From Malus domestica (lineage: Eukaryota; Streptophyta; Magnoliopsida; Rosales; Rosaceae): a stretch of DNA of 64,000 nt. Below are positions 12,128 to 25,200 of this stretch, piece after piece (positions within the stretch are counted from its first letter, which is position 1; the number at the start of each line of letters is the position of its first letter). Below the pieces are notes generated by a model. It ran no database searches. It saw only the letters and a list, made by a program, of their open reading frames with translations, and had not been told where the DNA came from. A program made the position numbers and the translations under genes. The stretch spans positions 8,574,501 through 8,638,500 of the forward strand of contig NC_091672.1 of assembly GCF_042453785.1 (NCBI RefSeq), in the 5' to 3' direction.

Positions 12128-12310
12128 AACTATCACGGGATGGTCTAGTAGTTAGTGTAAATTCTAAACTCGTAGCACGACTGATCATGAGTTCAATTCT
12201 TGACGCTAATAAATTATACAATGATAATTGGAAGATAGCTGAAATGTCTCTATGAGTCTTTTCAACTTCTGTAAAAGTAGATTGTCGTAACTTCGCCACT
12301 AACTAGTTTC
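12128..12310 (+). mobile_element. SINE-like tRNA-derived repeat
   Basis: GGATGGTCTAGTAGTTAGTG resembles a Pol III A box and GAGTTCAATTCTTGA, about 40 bp later, resembles a B box. The downstream part ends with a CTAACTAGTTTC and A/T-rich tail. It is not a tRNA gene because no cloverleaf closes. Confidence 0.5.
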
Positions 12311-12816
12311 TTTTTAAAAAACAAAACACCGCCCTAATTTGGTGCTTTATTCTTTGCTTATGCATTAGGTTTCTGGTTATTCATTTCAAAGCCAAAGTTC
12401 AGGTTCGTCATTCCATTCACACCGGATTAAATGCCAAACCAATACTTACCTCACGTTAGTATAAAGAACGTTCCATTATATTAACTAATTAACCTTTACA
12501 ATTTTATATTTTATTTTCTGGTGTCACTATATACACACCTAGAATATATATTATATTCGCAGCTTTAGCTATCCATCATATACCAAAATTTTCCCAACCC
12601 AATCAAGGGAGCGGATCCGGATCGGATAGCTAAAACCCCATTATTTCTGACCCGACCCGTACATGCTCAACCGGGTCTCCTTAGCTACCTACCAAGCTAG
12701 CTACCTTCTCATGCTACCTGCAAATAAAAACAATAAATCATAATTAATATGAAAATGAAATTTAAGTGAATTTAAGCAGCTATTAGAATCTTGAATTATG
12801 ATCGTACTAATATTAT

Positions 12817-12972
12817 AAGGAAAACTAATGAAAATGGCTTGAAAACTTTGAGTTTTAATGATAAGGACAAAATAAAGGGTAAAGTGAATAGTACCAGGAT
12901 TGACTTTTTAGTGTAAAAATGTGGTTTTTCGTTAAAGTGAACAGTACCAGGTGCTTTTCGTTAAAGTTCCCA
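12817..12972. mobile_element. Dispersed MITE-like repeat, copy 1
   Basis: It opens with AAGGAAAACTAATGAAAATG and contains GATAAGGACAAAATAAAGGG and GATTGACTTTTTA, and a repeated TTTTTCGTTAAA. The same blocks in the same order occur at 48716-48860, and a partial inverted copy lies at 29596-29660. Confidence 0.7.
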
Positions 12973-13067
12973 ATATTATATTTGTTAACTGTTGAAATTT
13001 TTTTTTTTTTTGTTAAAGTGAAAATATTTTTGTTCGTCACCATATAAATTATCGGTAAATAAATAAA

Positions 13068-14129
13068 TTAACAAATTTTAAAATTTAAATTCATTTGGCA
13101 ACACTTGAATAACAAACTTATAAATATATATACCGAGTAAACATAAGGATTGTGACGGCCTCCAGAGCCTGCTCTTTTGACCTTCTCTAGCTTCAACAAC
13201 CTGCAGCAACAGAAAGACACCATCTGTATTGGTCAACAATATTTTTCACCACGAGCAGCCAATTACATATTGCCACGTAATGTTGTGTTATAGGTTCATA
13301 CTAACAAATAACAAACCACTATAGTTGGATGCATTTCAACCGTCGGATCCTCTTCCCCCGTCTTTCCACTGTTTAGAACCGACGGTCGAAAAGCTCCAAC
13401 CATTCGTGCGTATCACACGCAAGGTTCCACGTGTCATAAACATGAAGAGAGAGAAGGGGAATGCTAACATTCTGAGCGCTTTGCTGGTGTCAGGACTGTC
13501 ACCGATGGTCTGACGGATCTTGACTTCAGACAGCCAGCCGGCGCCGGACAAGAGCTTCAGAATGGCGTCGGCTTTCCGGCGCATGTGAGACGACCAAGTC
13601 AGCCGCCTTCGTTTCATCGGATCCTCCCGGACCACCGCAAGCTTGATACTGCTCCATCCTGATCTCGACACGTGGTGCTGGCTTCGGCTTCGCGCGCTGG
13701 AAGCCGCGCTGGAGGTGGTGGACACGCACGAAGACTCTGTGGTCTCAGATCCGAACGACGCCGTCGCTTTGGACGATCCAGAGATGGTTTTCCAGGTCGT
13801 CTGAGTCTTTGAGCGGCTTCTCCGAACAACCTGATTAGGAAAAAATACAAATTATGTAAACAAGAAAGCAAATACTAATTGATTAGAGAGATTAATTAAA
13901 AACCAGATTAAATAATCAAACTTCTTAATCATCTGCTTAATCTTCGTTCCTGAAAACGATATTCTAGCAAATTCACGAACACAAAAATCACAGTCCGATT
14001 TCTTGCCAAAATACAGCCAAACAGCAGATTAAGAACAACATTAATTAAGCAAATTGTCGATTTGTTTGTGTAAAATGCAATCGGATTATGCAGAAACTCA
14101 GTCAAACAGAGTGCAAAAAAATTGGAAGA

Positions 14130-14173
<44 letters not shown>

Positions 14174-14493
14174 CTCAGGTTGAACTGAGATTCATCTCAC
14201 TGTGAAGAGAAAAATTGAAGAAAACCGAGATCACAGTAAGAGGAGAGCAGATTCAAGTAAAATGATGAGAAAAATGGAACTCGGAAATCACAGTTGGAAT
14301 TCAGAGTTCAAAAGGCCACTCGGATCGGATTATGCACGAATTCAAAACTACAGTTGGAATTGAGCTCAGGTTATGCACAAATTCAACCAAACAGAAACTA
14401 AGAATTGAAAAACTGGAAGAGAAACAGAGAGAGAAGCTCACAAATCACAACAAAATCAACCAAACAGCACCTAAAAATTCAAAAAATTGATCA

Positions 14494-14535
<42 letters not shown>

Positions 14536-14898
14536 ACCTTGAGATTCATCTGACGACGAAGAGCAGCAAGCGCCATGATCCTGATCTTACGAGCTCGAAT
14601 CTCATCCGTTGAGATATCGCTGGTAGTGATCAACGAAGTGCAGGACTTGATGGAATCGCCAGAAACCGAGCTTCCTCTGCAACTCTCGATCTTGCTTCGC
14701 TCCCGTTCGTCGTCCAAACAGAACCTGCAAGTTCAAGCAAATGAATCAGAAGATATTAAAACGATCGAAACACAGAAACGCACAGATTAAAGCGAAGCGA
14801 ATTGAAAGCGTGGATTACTTCGGAGGTGTGGCGGTGAGGAGAAGCAGAGCGGAAGCAACTATGCGTTCAGTTGGAGACGGAAACGGAGCCATAGCCAT
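13068..14898 (-). CDS. Four-exon plant gene of unknown function, nuclear/DNA-binding-like (253 aa, assembled by splicing)
   Basis: Exons on the minus strand: 14898-14819, 14724-14538, 13830-13469, 13200-13068. Each intron has GT and AG ends, and the exons sum to 762 nt with phases that join cleanly (split codons AA|G and AT|G). The protein starts MAMAPFPSPTERIVASALL and has a Ser-rich middle. A basic segment near residue 162 (KRRRLTW) precedes the block HMRRKADAILKLLS (171-184), then SEVKIRQTIGDSPDTSKALR (190-209) and LLKLEKVKRAGSGGRHNPYV, with the last intron inside this block at ALRM|LLKL. The C-terminal block looks like a small helical DNA-binding-type module conserved in plant proteins of unknown function. 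The tail after NPYVYS is longer than I would expect. Two (GA)n runs sit in intron 2. The family assignment rests on recall; the exon structure rests on the sequence. Confidence 0.8.
14135..14171. repeat. (AG)n microsatellite in intron 2 of the four-exon gene
   Basis: An uninterrupted AG dinucleotide run, inside the 707-bp intron between exons 2 and 3. Confidence 0.95.
14497..14533. repeat. (AG)n microsatellite next to the intron 2 donor
   Basis: An AG run that starts only a few bases downstream (in gene orientation) of the exon 2 splice donor at 14537. In the transcript it reads as a CU tract directly behind the donor. Confidence 0.95.
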
Positions 14899-14989
14899 AG
14901 CCACTGCTTCTCTCCCTCTAGCTCTGAAAACTGGCGGTTCTTCGCCTATATTTGAAAGTTTCTCTCTCTAAAACCTTTTCCGTCTCTCT

Positions 14990-17270
14990 CTAAACCGTTT
15001 AAGATAGTCACGTGGAGAGGAGATTGCCTTGGGTAATGAGCCTGCGGGCCTCGGAGTTTGTTAAAGAGCCAGCTGGCTACCTGACCTGTTTGACTGGGGC
15101 AAATTTTCATTGGGCCTGGTAACTAGGAATTGCGATGATTGCATAACCCGACCCACCGTCAGACCTGTTTATTTTTTATTTTATTTTCCAACTAGAAATT
15201 TTATTAATTTCTCTAGCTAAAGTATTTTTTCGACACCGGATTAGGAGAATCCATCCTACCTGAACGATAATAAATGGTTTAGGAGAAAAATTGCTTTGCT
15301 TCTAGAAGATCTCGAAGCACTTTCTTATAATTCAAAACGCTTTTATGTTTGGCGGAAAATATTTATAGTGATAGGTAATAGAAGCGTTTTTTAGAGAAGC
15401 ACTTTGAGCTATAAGGTTGAGAGATATTTTTAGTAATGTAGAAGGTGTTTTGAAAATCTGTGAGTGTGTACTTTGCTAGATAACAAAAAAAATCGCACCT
15501 TCTATTCACCACGCAATGAATTTTGAAGAAATTAGTTTTACAAGTTAATTCAAAGAACAAAAATATAAACACGAATTTTATTGAAGAGAAAAATTTAATG
15601 GTGAGGTAAATGTAGCATACTTACAAAGTTACAAGTAGCAAAACGAATAAGGAAAATTGATCGAATATACAGATCTGCATGTAGCACTTCATGTCCAACT
15701 AGTTTAACTTCCGCCATATGGATCCCTTGGAACTCGATAAGCACTTCACATTTATTTGCAGTAGGGAGACTTCACAATCAACCACAAACTACTTTGGCAA
15801 TCGTTTCTTATGGAGCGTTTGCATGAGGCACTTTATAGTTCAATGGAACTTGGTATAAATTGTTATGAATGTACTACATGAATTAGATAAAACGGCTTGA
15901 AAAATTACTAGATGCAGAACAGTTTGCTTAGGGTTGGTTTGGTATTGCTGTGCTTTGAAAAATAGCTTCGTAGTGCTTTATTAGTTCGTTGGTAGTGTTC
16001 TAGTTGTGCATTATTAACAATTGAGTCTAGGGTTAATGTTTACCGGGCAGTCAGGTTGATGTTCGAGAATATTTGTGTAAATGCTGCGTCTTGGCTGCTG
16101 TCGCAGCGTGGAAGGGAGAAAGTGAGAGAACACGGGAGGGAAGGAGAGAGAGAATTAGTGTGTTTCCTAAATGGGCAAAACTAAAATAAACAAAATTAAA
16201 AGGATAATATTAGGGATCAAAATTTTAAATCAAATTATATGTCATCAATAGGAAATAAACACGTTAATCAACATTTAAATAATAATCTAATCATCAACAA
16301 CTATATCATTTGGTTTACAAAATTTGGTTTAAAAATTTAGTTTTCCTAACATTACCCGTATTAAAGAGTGCTGCTAAGAACACACCAAATCTTCTTCACA
16401 AAAAAGCCGTGACCTTTCTGTGACCTCCTTAAAAATGTGACACGTGTTTACTCACTTACTAATTTTAGTTATGTTAACTTTTATGTTATCCTAAACCTCT
16501 ATTATCTCTTATCTTATCTTCTGAAATTTTAGAGAAAATAATAACAAGAAACAAACGACGTTTGGACTCTTCCAAAATATCCTCTATCGCAACTCCCTTC
16601 TCGCTTGCTTTGGCTTCCAAAATTCTCACTCTCTATATCCAAGCACTGAATCATGGAGCCAAAAATTCATGTGCAAAGAGTTGGGCACGACATAGAACAA
16701 TAAAAGCTTACTCACAACAGAGCCGGTCTTAAGGGTGTGCAAAGGATGCCACCGCACAGGAAGAAGGGCCTCTGAAATTTCTTGACATTTACACATACAT
16801 ATACATATAAATATATTAATGTGCAAGAGAATCCCAAAGTTATCTGCCAGCGGTAGTGGTTTAGACTTCATACCTTTTCACCTAGGAGCGGGGATCGATT
16901 CCCTATGGTTTTGCTTTGAAATTTCGAACTTTTGCATATTATAAAATTAAGCAGACAAATTTACACAAAAACATATGGCGGAAATTTGCATCCATCCGAC
17001 TTGTTTTTTGCATTAACGAAAGTATTTTAGTCTGACAAAAAAAAAATTATTATAAAGAGATGTGGGATTAAGCCAAATCGTTCTTGATCATACGATAAAT
17101 AGTGTGAGAAATACTCCATCGATCCAATGGATACCATAAAATTGCAGAGCTGCAATGGAGAACAACCAACTACAACTCCAGAACGTGATCCAGTTCATAT
17201 AAACAAATAAACAAATAATACAATAGAAGAAGAAAGAAGACAGAGACCCCCCGTCCCCACCACCAAACTG
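14990..17270. other. Intergenic DNA, no gene recognised
   Basis: AT-rich, short ORFs only. Around 16848-16915 a tRNA-like passage (GGTAGTGGTTTAGAC and, about 35 bp later, GGGATCGATTCCC) suggests a plus-strand SINE remnant. Nothing else is recognisable. Confidence 0.5.
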
Positions 17271-17277
17271 CGAGAGA

Positions 17278-17281
<4 letters not shown>

Positions 17282-17312
<31 letters not shown>
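17282..17312. repeat. (GA)n microsatellite upstream of the STELLO gene
   Basis: A GA run about 320 bp upstream of the STELLO start codon, in the probable promoter or 5' leader. Confidence 0.95.
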
Positions 17313-17316
<4 letters not shown>

Positions 17317-17633
17317 GTTGTATTCAATCAAGACGTGAAATTTAAGAAACTCTCTCTCTTCTCTGACTACCACACCTGTCGCCTGTCGGCAGTGCAACAA
17401 CTTGAGCGTGCGAGAAAGAAGGAAAGCAATCACTCACCAACTTGCTGAAATCACACGCAGCCGGCAGCTCAGCTCTCAACATCTTGTTGCTGTACAGAAG
17501 CAGCACTGCGGGTGGATGTTTGTCGGTGCATCTCAATCTGTCGATACAGCGTCCGAGTCAAGGCATTTCTGACTGAGCTCAATCTGTCGATACAGAAAAA
17601 TCTGGGGCGTTTGGGGGTTTTGAATTCGTTTCG

Positions 17634-20600
17634 ATGTTTGTCCAAGAACGCAACGGACCCAAATCCCCAAAATACTCTCACTCCAACTCCAGAGCGTCGC
17701 TTTCCTTCGCTCCGAATCTCGATTTCTCCTCATGGGTTTCCGAGAATCTGTACAAAATCGTCACCGTCGTGCTTCTGATCGCCACCGTCGCCGCCCTCTT
17801 CGTCCTCCGTAACATCGGTGACACCGCCGCCTTGCTCTGCTTCGAGACCCAGGCTCAGAACCTCGAGAAGATTCGGATGCCCCAGCTCGAATCCACCGTC
17901 AAGACCATCTCCGACACGTCGTCTCCCTACGCCAGCTTCCGATCTGAGAAGTGGGTTGTCGTTTCCGTCTCCGATTACCCGTCTGACTCGCTCAAGAAGC
18001 TCGTGAAGCTCAAGGGGTGGCAGGTCCTGGCGATTGGGAACTCCAAAACGCCGTCGGATTGGAGCCTCAAAGGTGCTATCTTTCTGTCCCTTGAACAACA
18101 AGCTCAATTGGGTTTTAGGGTTTTGGAGTACTTGCCTTATGATTCTTATGTTAGGAAGAGTGTGGGATACTTGTTTGCGATCCAGCACGGGGCGAAGAAG
18201 ATCTTCGACGCTGATGATCGCGGAGAGGTGATTGGTGATGATTTGGGTAAACATTTTGATGTGGAATTGATTGGTGAGGGTGCTAGGCAAGAGACTATAT
18301 TGCAGTATAGCCATGAGAATCCCAACAGGACCATTGTGAACCCGTATATTCATTTCGGGCAACGCTCTGTGTGGCCGAGAGGTTTGCCATTGGAGAATGT
18401 TGGTGAGCTTGGCCATGAAGAGTTCTACACTGAGGTTTTTGGTGGAAAGCAGTTTATACAACAGGGTATATCCAATGGACTTCCTGATGTCGATTCTGTG
18501 TTTTATTTTACACGAAAATCAGGTTTGGAAGCGTTTGATATCAGGTTTGATGACCATGCCCCAAAAGTGGCATTGCCGCAGGGGACGATGGTGCCTGTTA
18601 ACTCTTTCAATACAATTTACCATTCGTCGGCATTTTGGGGTTTGATGCTTCCTGTTTCTGTTAGCACAATGGCTTCTGATATATTAAGGGGTTACTGGGG
18701 GCAAAGGCTTTTGTGGGAAATAGGTGGATATGTTGTAGTTTATCCCCCAACTGTTCATCGGTATGATAGAATTCAGGCATACCCCTTTTCTGAAGAGAAA
18801 GATCTTCATGTTAATGTAGGACGTTTGATCAAATTTTTGGTTTCATGGAGATCGGGTAAGCATAGGTTGTTTGAAAAGATTTTGGAGTTAAGTTTTGTCA
18901 TGGCAGAAGAGGGGTTTTGGACTGAGAAGGATCTGAAGTTTACCGCTGCTTGGCTTCATGACTTAATTGCTGTAGGGTATCAGCAGCCTAGATTAATGTC
19001 ATTGGAATTGGATCGGCCACGGGCAAATATTGGTCATGGGGATACAAAAGAGTTTGTCCCGCAAAAATTTCCATCAGTTCATCTTGGAGTTGAGGAAACA
19101 GGAACAGTGAACTATGAAATTGGAAATTTGATTAGATGGAGGAAGAATTTTGGGAATGTTGTGCTTATCATGTTTTGCAGTGGACCTGTGGAACGTACTG
19201 CTTTGGAATGGAGATTGCTTTATGGGCGGATATTTAAAACTGTGATCATTTTGTCTGATCTAAAGAACACCGATCTTGCTGTTGAAGAAGGAAAATTGGA
19301 GAATGTATATAAGTAAGTTGTTTTTCTCATGAATTTGAACCTCATCTTGCTTATATCACTTCTATTAGATTACATTGTTGGCTTTCAATCATGTTGAATT
19401 GTTTAGTTCCACTTCCTATATTCTTCTGGGTAGGTGGGGAGTAAGGATTAAGAAGAGAAGGGGATGCGTGGTAATCAATTGAAACTTGTTTTGATTTAGA
19501 TACATTAATCCAAGGATTAGGTTAGATACATGTTTAAGTGATATACAAATTGTGGACATATGAGTTTTCTATTTTTAAAGGTTTTGATTGATTGTTGCAA
19601 GAACAACTGGGATAAACCATCTTGATATAGTTGTATTGGAATTCTCATGGTTAAGACTTGTTAGGCATAGTAGTAGATGAGAATAGGAGCTTAAATGTGC
19701 AGTTAAAAGTAAAAGTAGGGCATCTTTTGAGACATGCAATTTTATATAACCGGACGCATTTGTGTTAACATTGGAAATTTACTTGTATGAAATTATATAG
19801 TGGCATCAGTGACCTAGCTAAGTTACACGAGTTCATCATCCATGACAACTTTGCGGATTGATACCCACAGTATAGGTTTTTGTCATCAAGTAGGGGATGT
19901 CATTCTAAGCTCTGTCCATTTCTTGAAGGCGGAGTGCAGAAAGTTTCATCACTTAAAGGGGTGGTAGTCTCAGGCTGCATTTATTTATTTTTTTTGTATA
20001 TATCCGCATTGGGATCTTACTACATATTCAGTAGCTTGTTACCAGAATTCGAGATTCAATTGCATGTCTTCCTGATCGTGTTATGATTGAATTTCTGCAG
20101 TTAATGGTTGGTATTAGTTATACTAAAAAAACCCCGCAGTTTAGAAAGTATTTTAATTTTAGAGGAGTATTGTTATTTTTCATTTCTTCTCGGTTTTGTG
20201 AATTGGTGCCTTTTGGAAAGCCCTATGGGCTAGTTACGTTTATAGAATTTCTGCTAAATAAGATGAGTTAACTGAAGACAACTTCAGAAGCAAGTCCTGT
20301 AACCCCCAATTCTATTTTAGGCTGCAGAATCTGTGCATATCCCCTGGAATATGTCTGGTGCAAAGTATCTTTTATTTGAAGGACTGTTGAATTGCTTCCT
20401 TAGAATGCAAGTTTGGTAGTTTCGCTGTCAATTTTACTTTTTCTTAAGTATTCATTTTAATAGTTTATGATGATGGAGAAATGGTTGTATGTGAAATCCT
20501 AACTGTTTTTTTACTTACATTTTGGTTAAAGGCTAGCTGGAATTAGTTAAGATGGGCCATTGCTAATTTTCTGGTTGTGCTTTTTCATATTTCTTTGTAG

Positions 20601-21321
20601 GTACATGCCCAAAATTTTTGATCGATATTCCGGGGCAGATGGATTTTTATTTCTTCAGGACAATACTATTCTTAATTACTGGAATCTTCTACAGGCAGAC
20701 AAAACTAAATTGTGGATCACAAATGAGGTAACATGACTTCGAATAACCCATTTACACACATATAAACCTTCTATAATAGGACTACAAAATTGAAAATTCA
20801 AACTGTTATAGTATCGCTTTCTCCCTCACAATTTCAATGGGATTCAGGTACCCAAGTCTTGGAGTACTGTGTCAACAAAAGACAACTCAGAAGAATGGTT
20901 TTCAAAGCAAGCAGGCATGGTAAAGAAGGTTGTTAGCATGATGCCAGTTCACTTCCAAGTCAGTTATAAGAACAGTGTAACTAGTCGCAAGAGCGTCACA
21001 TTATGCAGTTCTGAGGTGTTCTACATCCCTCGTCGGTTTGTAGCTGACTTCGTCGATCTTGTTAATCTAGTTGGGAATCTAGAAATTCATTACAAGGTTG
21101 CCATTCCAATGTTCTTTCAAGCATTAGATTCACCTCAGAACTTTGACTCGGTGCTCAGTACAATGATATATGAGGAACAACTACCTTCTACGAATTCTTC
21201 ATCCTTGTATTCGGCTAAAGTACCTGCGGTTCACCCATGGAGTGTGACAAGCGAACAAGAGTTCATTAAACTAATAAGAGTAATGGCAGAAGGTGACCCT
21301 CTCCTAATGGAGTTAGTTTGA
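17634..21321 (+). CDS. STL: STELLO-type Golgi protein (cellulose synthesis cofactor, DUF288), 759 aa
   Basis: Exons 17634-19312, 20601-20727 and 20848-21321, all with GT-AG introns, join to 2280 nt. The protein is a type II membrane protein: a cytosolic N-terminus (MFVQERNGPKSPK), one membrane helix at about 41-58 (KIVTVVLLIATVAALFVL), then a large lumenal region with GWQVLAIGNS (128-137) and FDADDRGEVIGDD (191-203), a DxD-like site. The C-terminus MAEGDPLLMELV is the family's usual end. Length and sequence agree with Arabidopsis STELLO1/2, Golgi proteins that bind cellulose synthases and help assemble or export the complex; glycosyltransferase activity is proposed there, not shown here. The first exon carries about three quarters of the protein. 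The gene is convergent with CHLH. Start chosen because the N-terminus matches the family. Confidence 0.96.
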
Positions 21322-22239
21322 AGGTAACTCATCTCTTTTGATACTAAAAATACCGTGAAAAGGGTGTAAGAAAACATGTACCATTTCGTTAACTGTCATA
21401 CGGAACTCTTTTCTTCTTTTTTAGGGGGTATCTTCGGTCGCTTTTTTCCTCGTTTTCATTTTCTGTAGGTTTACGTTTTACCATTCGTTACTGATTGAAG
21501 ATCCCCCCAAAAGATGTATTCATCTATCTCTTTTTGTTCATCAATATATGAAATTAGAATTTGTGTCTTCAACAATCCCAAATTTGACTTGTAGATTGAT
21601 TCAAATTCTTGCAACTGCTACATTTGGCTTTTTGGTTAGAATGTCTCTGTCTCAAACGTAATATCATCTTGAATTATTAAACTCCCCGAGAGTAACCGGT
21701 ACTGGTGGCTAGCTCTCCAACCTTTATTTCTTTTGGCAACTCGTCCTCTACAAAAACCCCGAAATGTAATTTCAAAGGGGGGAATGAGTAAGCTCGGGCG
21801 ATTTCGTTCATAACCTTCCTCCTGTGAGGGACGGGTCACACCCCGAAATCACTAAGCATACTCATTCACTGTCATCAGATTAAGAACCTGATGGTAATCA
21901 ATACTAGTTCTGTTATTTTGACATTTGAGAGCTGTGAATGTATGGGAAACCGATGGCTAACCGACGATATGGAGATTGTTTATGACAGAAATTGTGAAAC
22001 AATGTATTTATAGGACTTACAAATGTGCAAAGTAGCAGTACAGGTACATATCCCCGAAAACGAAATGAACTACGGTGGGGAACTGGTTAAAAAGTTCACA
22101 TTTGACGGTTCCTAGAGGCTTTGCCTGTCCTTTTGGAAGGAGCTGGAGGAAGGGAGGGGCAGAGAGGAGCTCAAGTAAATCGTAGTGTTACTGTTTTTTG
22201 CAAATTAATTTACAGTGTTCTCAACAACGCTGTATGAGT
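21322..22239. other. Convergent intergenic region between STELLO and CHLH
   Basis: About 0.9 kb separates the two stop codons and must hold both 3' UTRs. Possible polyadenylation-type A/T-rich elements occur around 21540 on the plus strand. No further gene is seen. Confidence 0.6.
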
Positions 22240-25200
22240 TTACCGATCGATTCCCTCAATTTTGTCTTCAACTTCTTGGTACAACTCCTTCAACTTCTCA
22301 ATGTTCTCCTCTGCGGTGTCCCAGTAACCGCGTCCGTTGGCCTCGAGGAACGTCTGTACCAGCTTCCTGAAGGAGTTCGGATTCGTCTTCATGAGCCTCT
22401 CCAACATCTCCTTGTCTTGAATGAAAGTTGTGTTGGCCTCTTCGTACACCCAGTTGTCAACTTGGCCAGAAGTTGCACTCCACCCAACCGTGTTAGTCAG
22501 CCTTTTCTCAATTTCCCGAACACCCTCGTATCCACTTGACAACATTCCTTCGTACCACTTCGGGTTCAACAACTTCGTCCTTGCATCAAGACGTACGGTC
22601 TCAGACAGTGTGCGAACCTGCAATGCAAGACAAGCTTGTTAACTGGACACAGGAGATTCTGCAGTATAAGCAAAAATATAGTACACCGGCGTATTGATTC
22701 TCACCTGGGCATTGGCTGTGGTGGTGTCAGCAATGTAAGCACTGGGTTTCTTTCCATCTTTCCTTAGGCTTTGCACCAGATTGGTCGGATCCGAGTCAAA
22801 GTAGTGACTCACATCAGTGAGTGAGATCTCCGACGAGTCAAGGTTTTGGAATGTTGCCTCAGCTGTGCTCAGAGCCATCTCAAAAACTTTCCTGTTCTCA
22901 GCCATGCCTACACCGGGGGCATCAGAATCAAAAGCAAACGACTTCCGACTTAGATACATGTCTTGCAGCTGCTTCTCATCGTTCCATGAGGAGTTTTCCA
23001 CAGCAAGGTTTATGTTGGAGGAATATGATCCCGAGGCATTGGAGAAGATTCGGGTCGCAGCTTCACGAACCCCGATCCCTAGGGTTTCTGCTTGCTCCAG
23101 TGCGTGCTTCCTGATGAAGTTTTGCTCCACTGGCTCGTCTAGTTCAGCTACCATCTTCACTGCCCGGTCAAGCAAATTCATCTGCAGACAATAAAATTTC
23201 GAGAAATCGTAACTATTTTATACTATTGTGAGTGCCACATTATGTTTCTAACGTGTATCACAAGACAATACCTGATTGATGAAGAGGTCTCTGAAAACAC
23301 CTGAGCAGTTGACAACGACATCAATCCTCGGTCTTCCAAGCTCCTCAAGAGGTACTATCTCCACCCGGTTGACCCGTCCAAAAGCATCTGCAACTGGTAA
23401 TACACCCACCATCCACAAAACCTGAGCCAAGGATTCACCGTAGGTCTTGATATTGTCTGTACCCCACAAAACAAGTGCTACGGTCTCAGGATACTTTCCC
23501 CCGTTATCGATCTTCTGCCTCTCTATCAGCCTCTCCACCACAATTTTTGCACTCTGCATTGCTGCTGTTGTGGGAATAGATTGTGGATCAAGTGCATGAA
23601 TATTCTTTCCCGTTGGCAACACTTTCGGGTTTCTTATCGGGTCACCACCGGGCCCTGGCTCTACATATTTACCCTCCAATGCTTGTTTCAAACTCCCTAT
23701 CTCATTGTCAGCCACAATTAGCTTCAAGCATTCTGCCAAGAACACGAACAATGTTCTGAGCTTCTCCCTGTCAGCCCTGTAAAATTTTGTGTTTGACAAG
23801 TACTGCACCCATGGTTCGTTTATACCGAACCCAAGGATTGAGCTCAGTTTATCAGCTACGTCAACTACTTGGCCCTTGCTATTTGTCGTACGCTCCACAA
23901 ATGCATAAATTGCTCCCCGTGATGTGTCAGTTATTTGCCGAAGAAGCTCTACATCCTTCAATACCCCTTTATCGCTGCTTCTGTAAATATCCTCTATGTC
24001 TCTTCCGGCTGTCTCTGCTAATATAGATGGGAGGGAAGAAATCCCTTCTTCTGGACGGTCCAGTGCGGCAATGTTAACCAGAGTTGCAACTGCTTCCATT
24101 GCTGTGGGAGGCTCACCAATGACGTGAAGCCCGCAAGGCAACAGGCGGGACTCAATCTCCATGATTTTGGAATACACCTTTCCGACCACAAGATCTCGTT
24201 CTTTTGCTGAGATTTCCACTCCTTCTTCGGGTAGGTCTACGTCCTTGTCGAGATTGCACTGCTTGGCTGTGCTGATTATTGAGCTAACAATCTGTGACCC
24301 GCGGCCTGTGTCTTTCAAGGATTGATAGGAGGAGATGAGCTCACTCAACTGCTTAAGACCTTTGTAAAGTCCAGCATTTTCTGCAGGAGGAGTCAGATAG
24401 CTGATAGTGTTGGCATAGCTACGACGTTTAGCTATGGTAGCTTCAGATGGGTTGTTAGCAGCATAGTAATAAACATTGGGGATGTTCCCAATCAGACTGT
24501 CCGGGAAACAGGCGTCACTCATTCCCACCTGTTTTCCAGGCATGAATTCGAGTGAACCGTGAGTACCGAAATGTAGAACAGCATCAGCTTGGAATATCTT
24601 TTCAACAAATGAATAGTATGCTGCAAAGCCGTGATGTGGGCTAGCAGATTTGGAGAACAGCAGCCTCATCGGATCACCCTCATAGCCAAATGTGGGCTGA
24701 ACACCAATGAAGACATTTCCGTACTGTTTCCCATATACCAAGAGATTCTCTCCATCAGAGTTGAGGTTACCGGGAGGTTTTCCCCAGTTTTCCTCCAATG
24801 CAGTGGCATATGGAGTTAGGCTTTGGTATTCACGGACCCCCATCTTGTATGCGACATTCAGATTTGGGCTGCTGAATTGAGCCTCTTTGTCGTGAATTAC
24901 ATCCTCAATCAAAGCCTCTGAAGTCTCTGGAAGGTTCTCAACATTGTAACCATCTCTTTTGAGTTCTTGCAGAACCGAGAAGATTGAGGCAAAAACATTG
25001 AGGTAGGCAGCTGTTCCAACATTTCCTTTGTCTGGAGGGAAACTGAACACCGTGATAGCTACCTTCTTCTCTGCCTGCATCAGTGTACAAAGTTTAGTCA
25101 GTGAATAATCACAGATTGAAGACATCATGCCTACGAAATACATTTTACTCATGAACAGCAAGAAGATGACGATATTTTAGTATACCATTACACCAGCCAA

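Larger units (their letters stand above)
10885..13060. other. Intergenic DNA with SINE-like and MITE-like inserts
   Basis: No gene is recognisable. The stretch contains two tRNA-like SINE candidates and one copy of a dispersed MITE-like repeat, listed separately. The remainder is AT-rich without long ORFs. Confidence 0.5.

Noticed and set aside
16848-16915. Possible tRNA gene
   Set aside because: GGGATCGATTCCC mimics a T arm, but the rest of the cloverleaf is missing.
17730-18461. 243-residue minus-strand ORF
   Set aside because: Lies entirely antisense to STELLO exon 1; its composition follows from the sense codons and it matches nothing.
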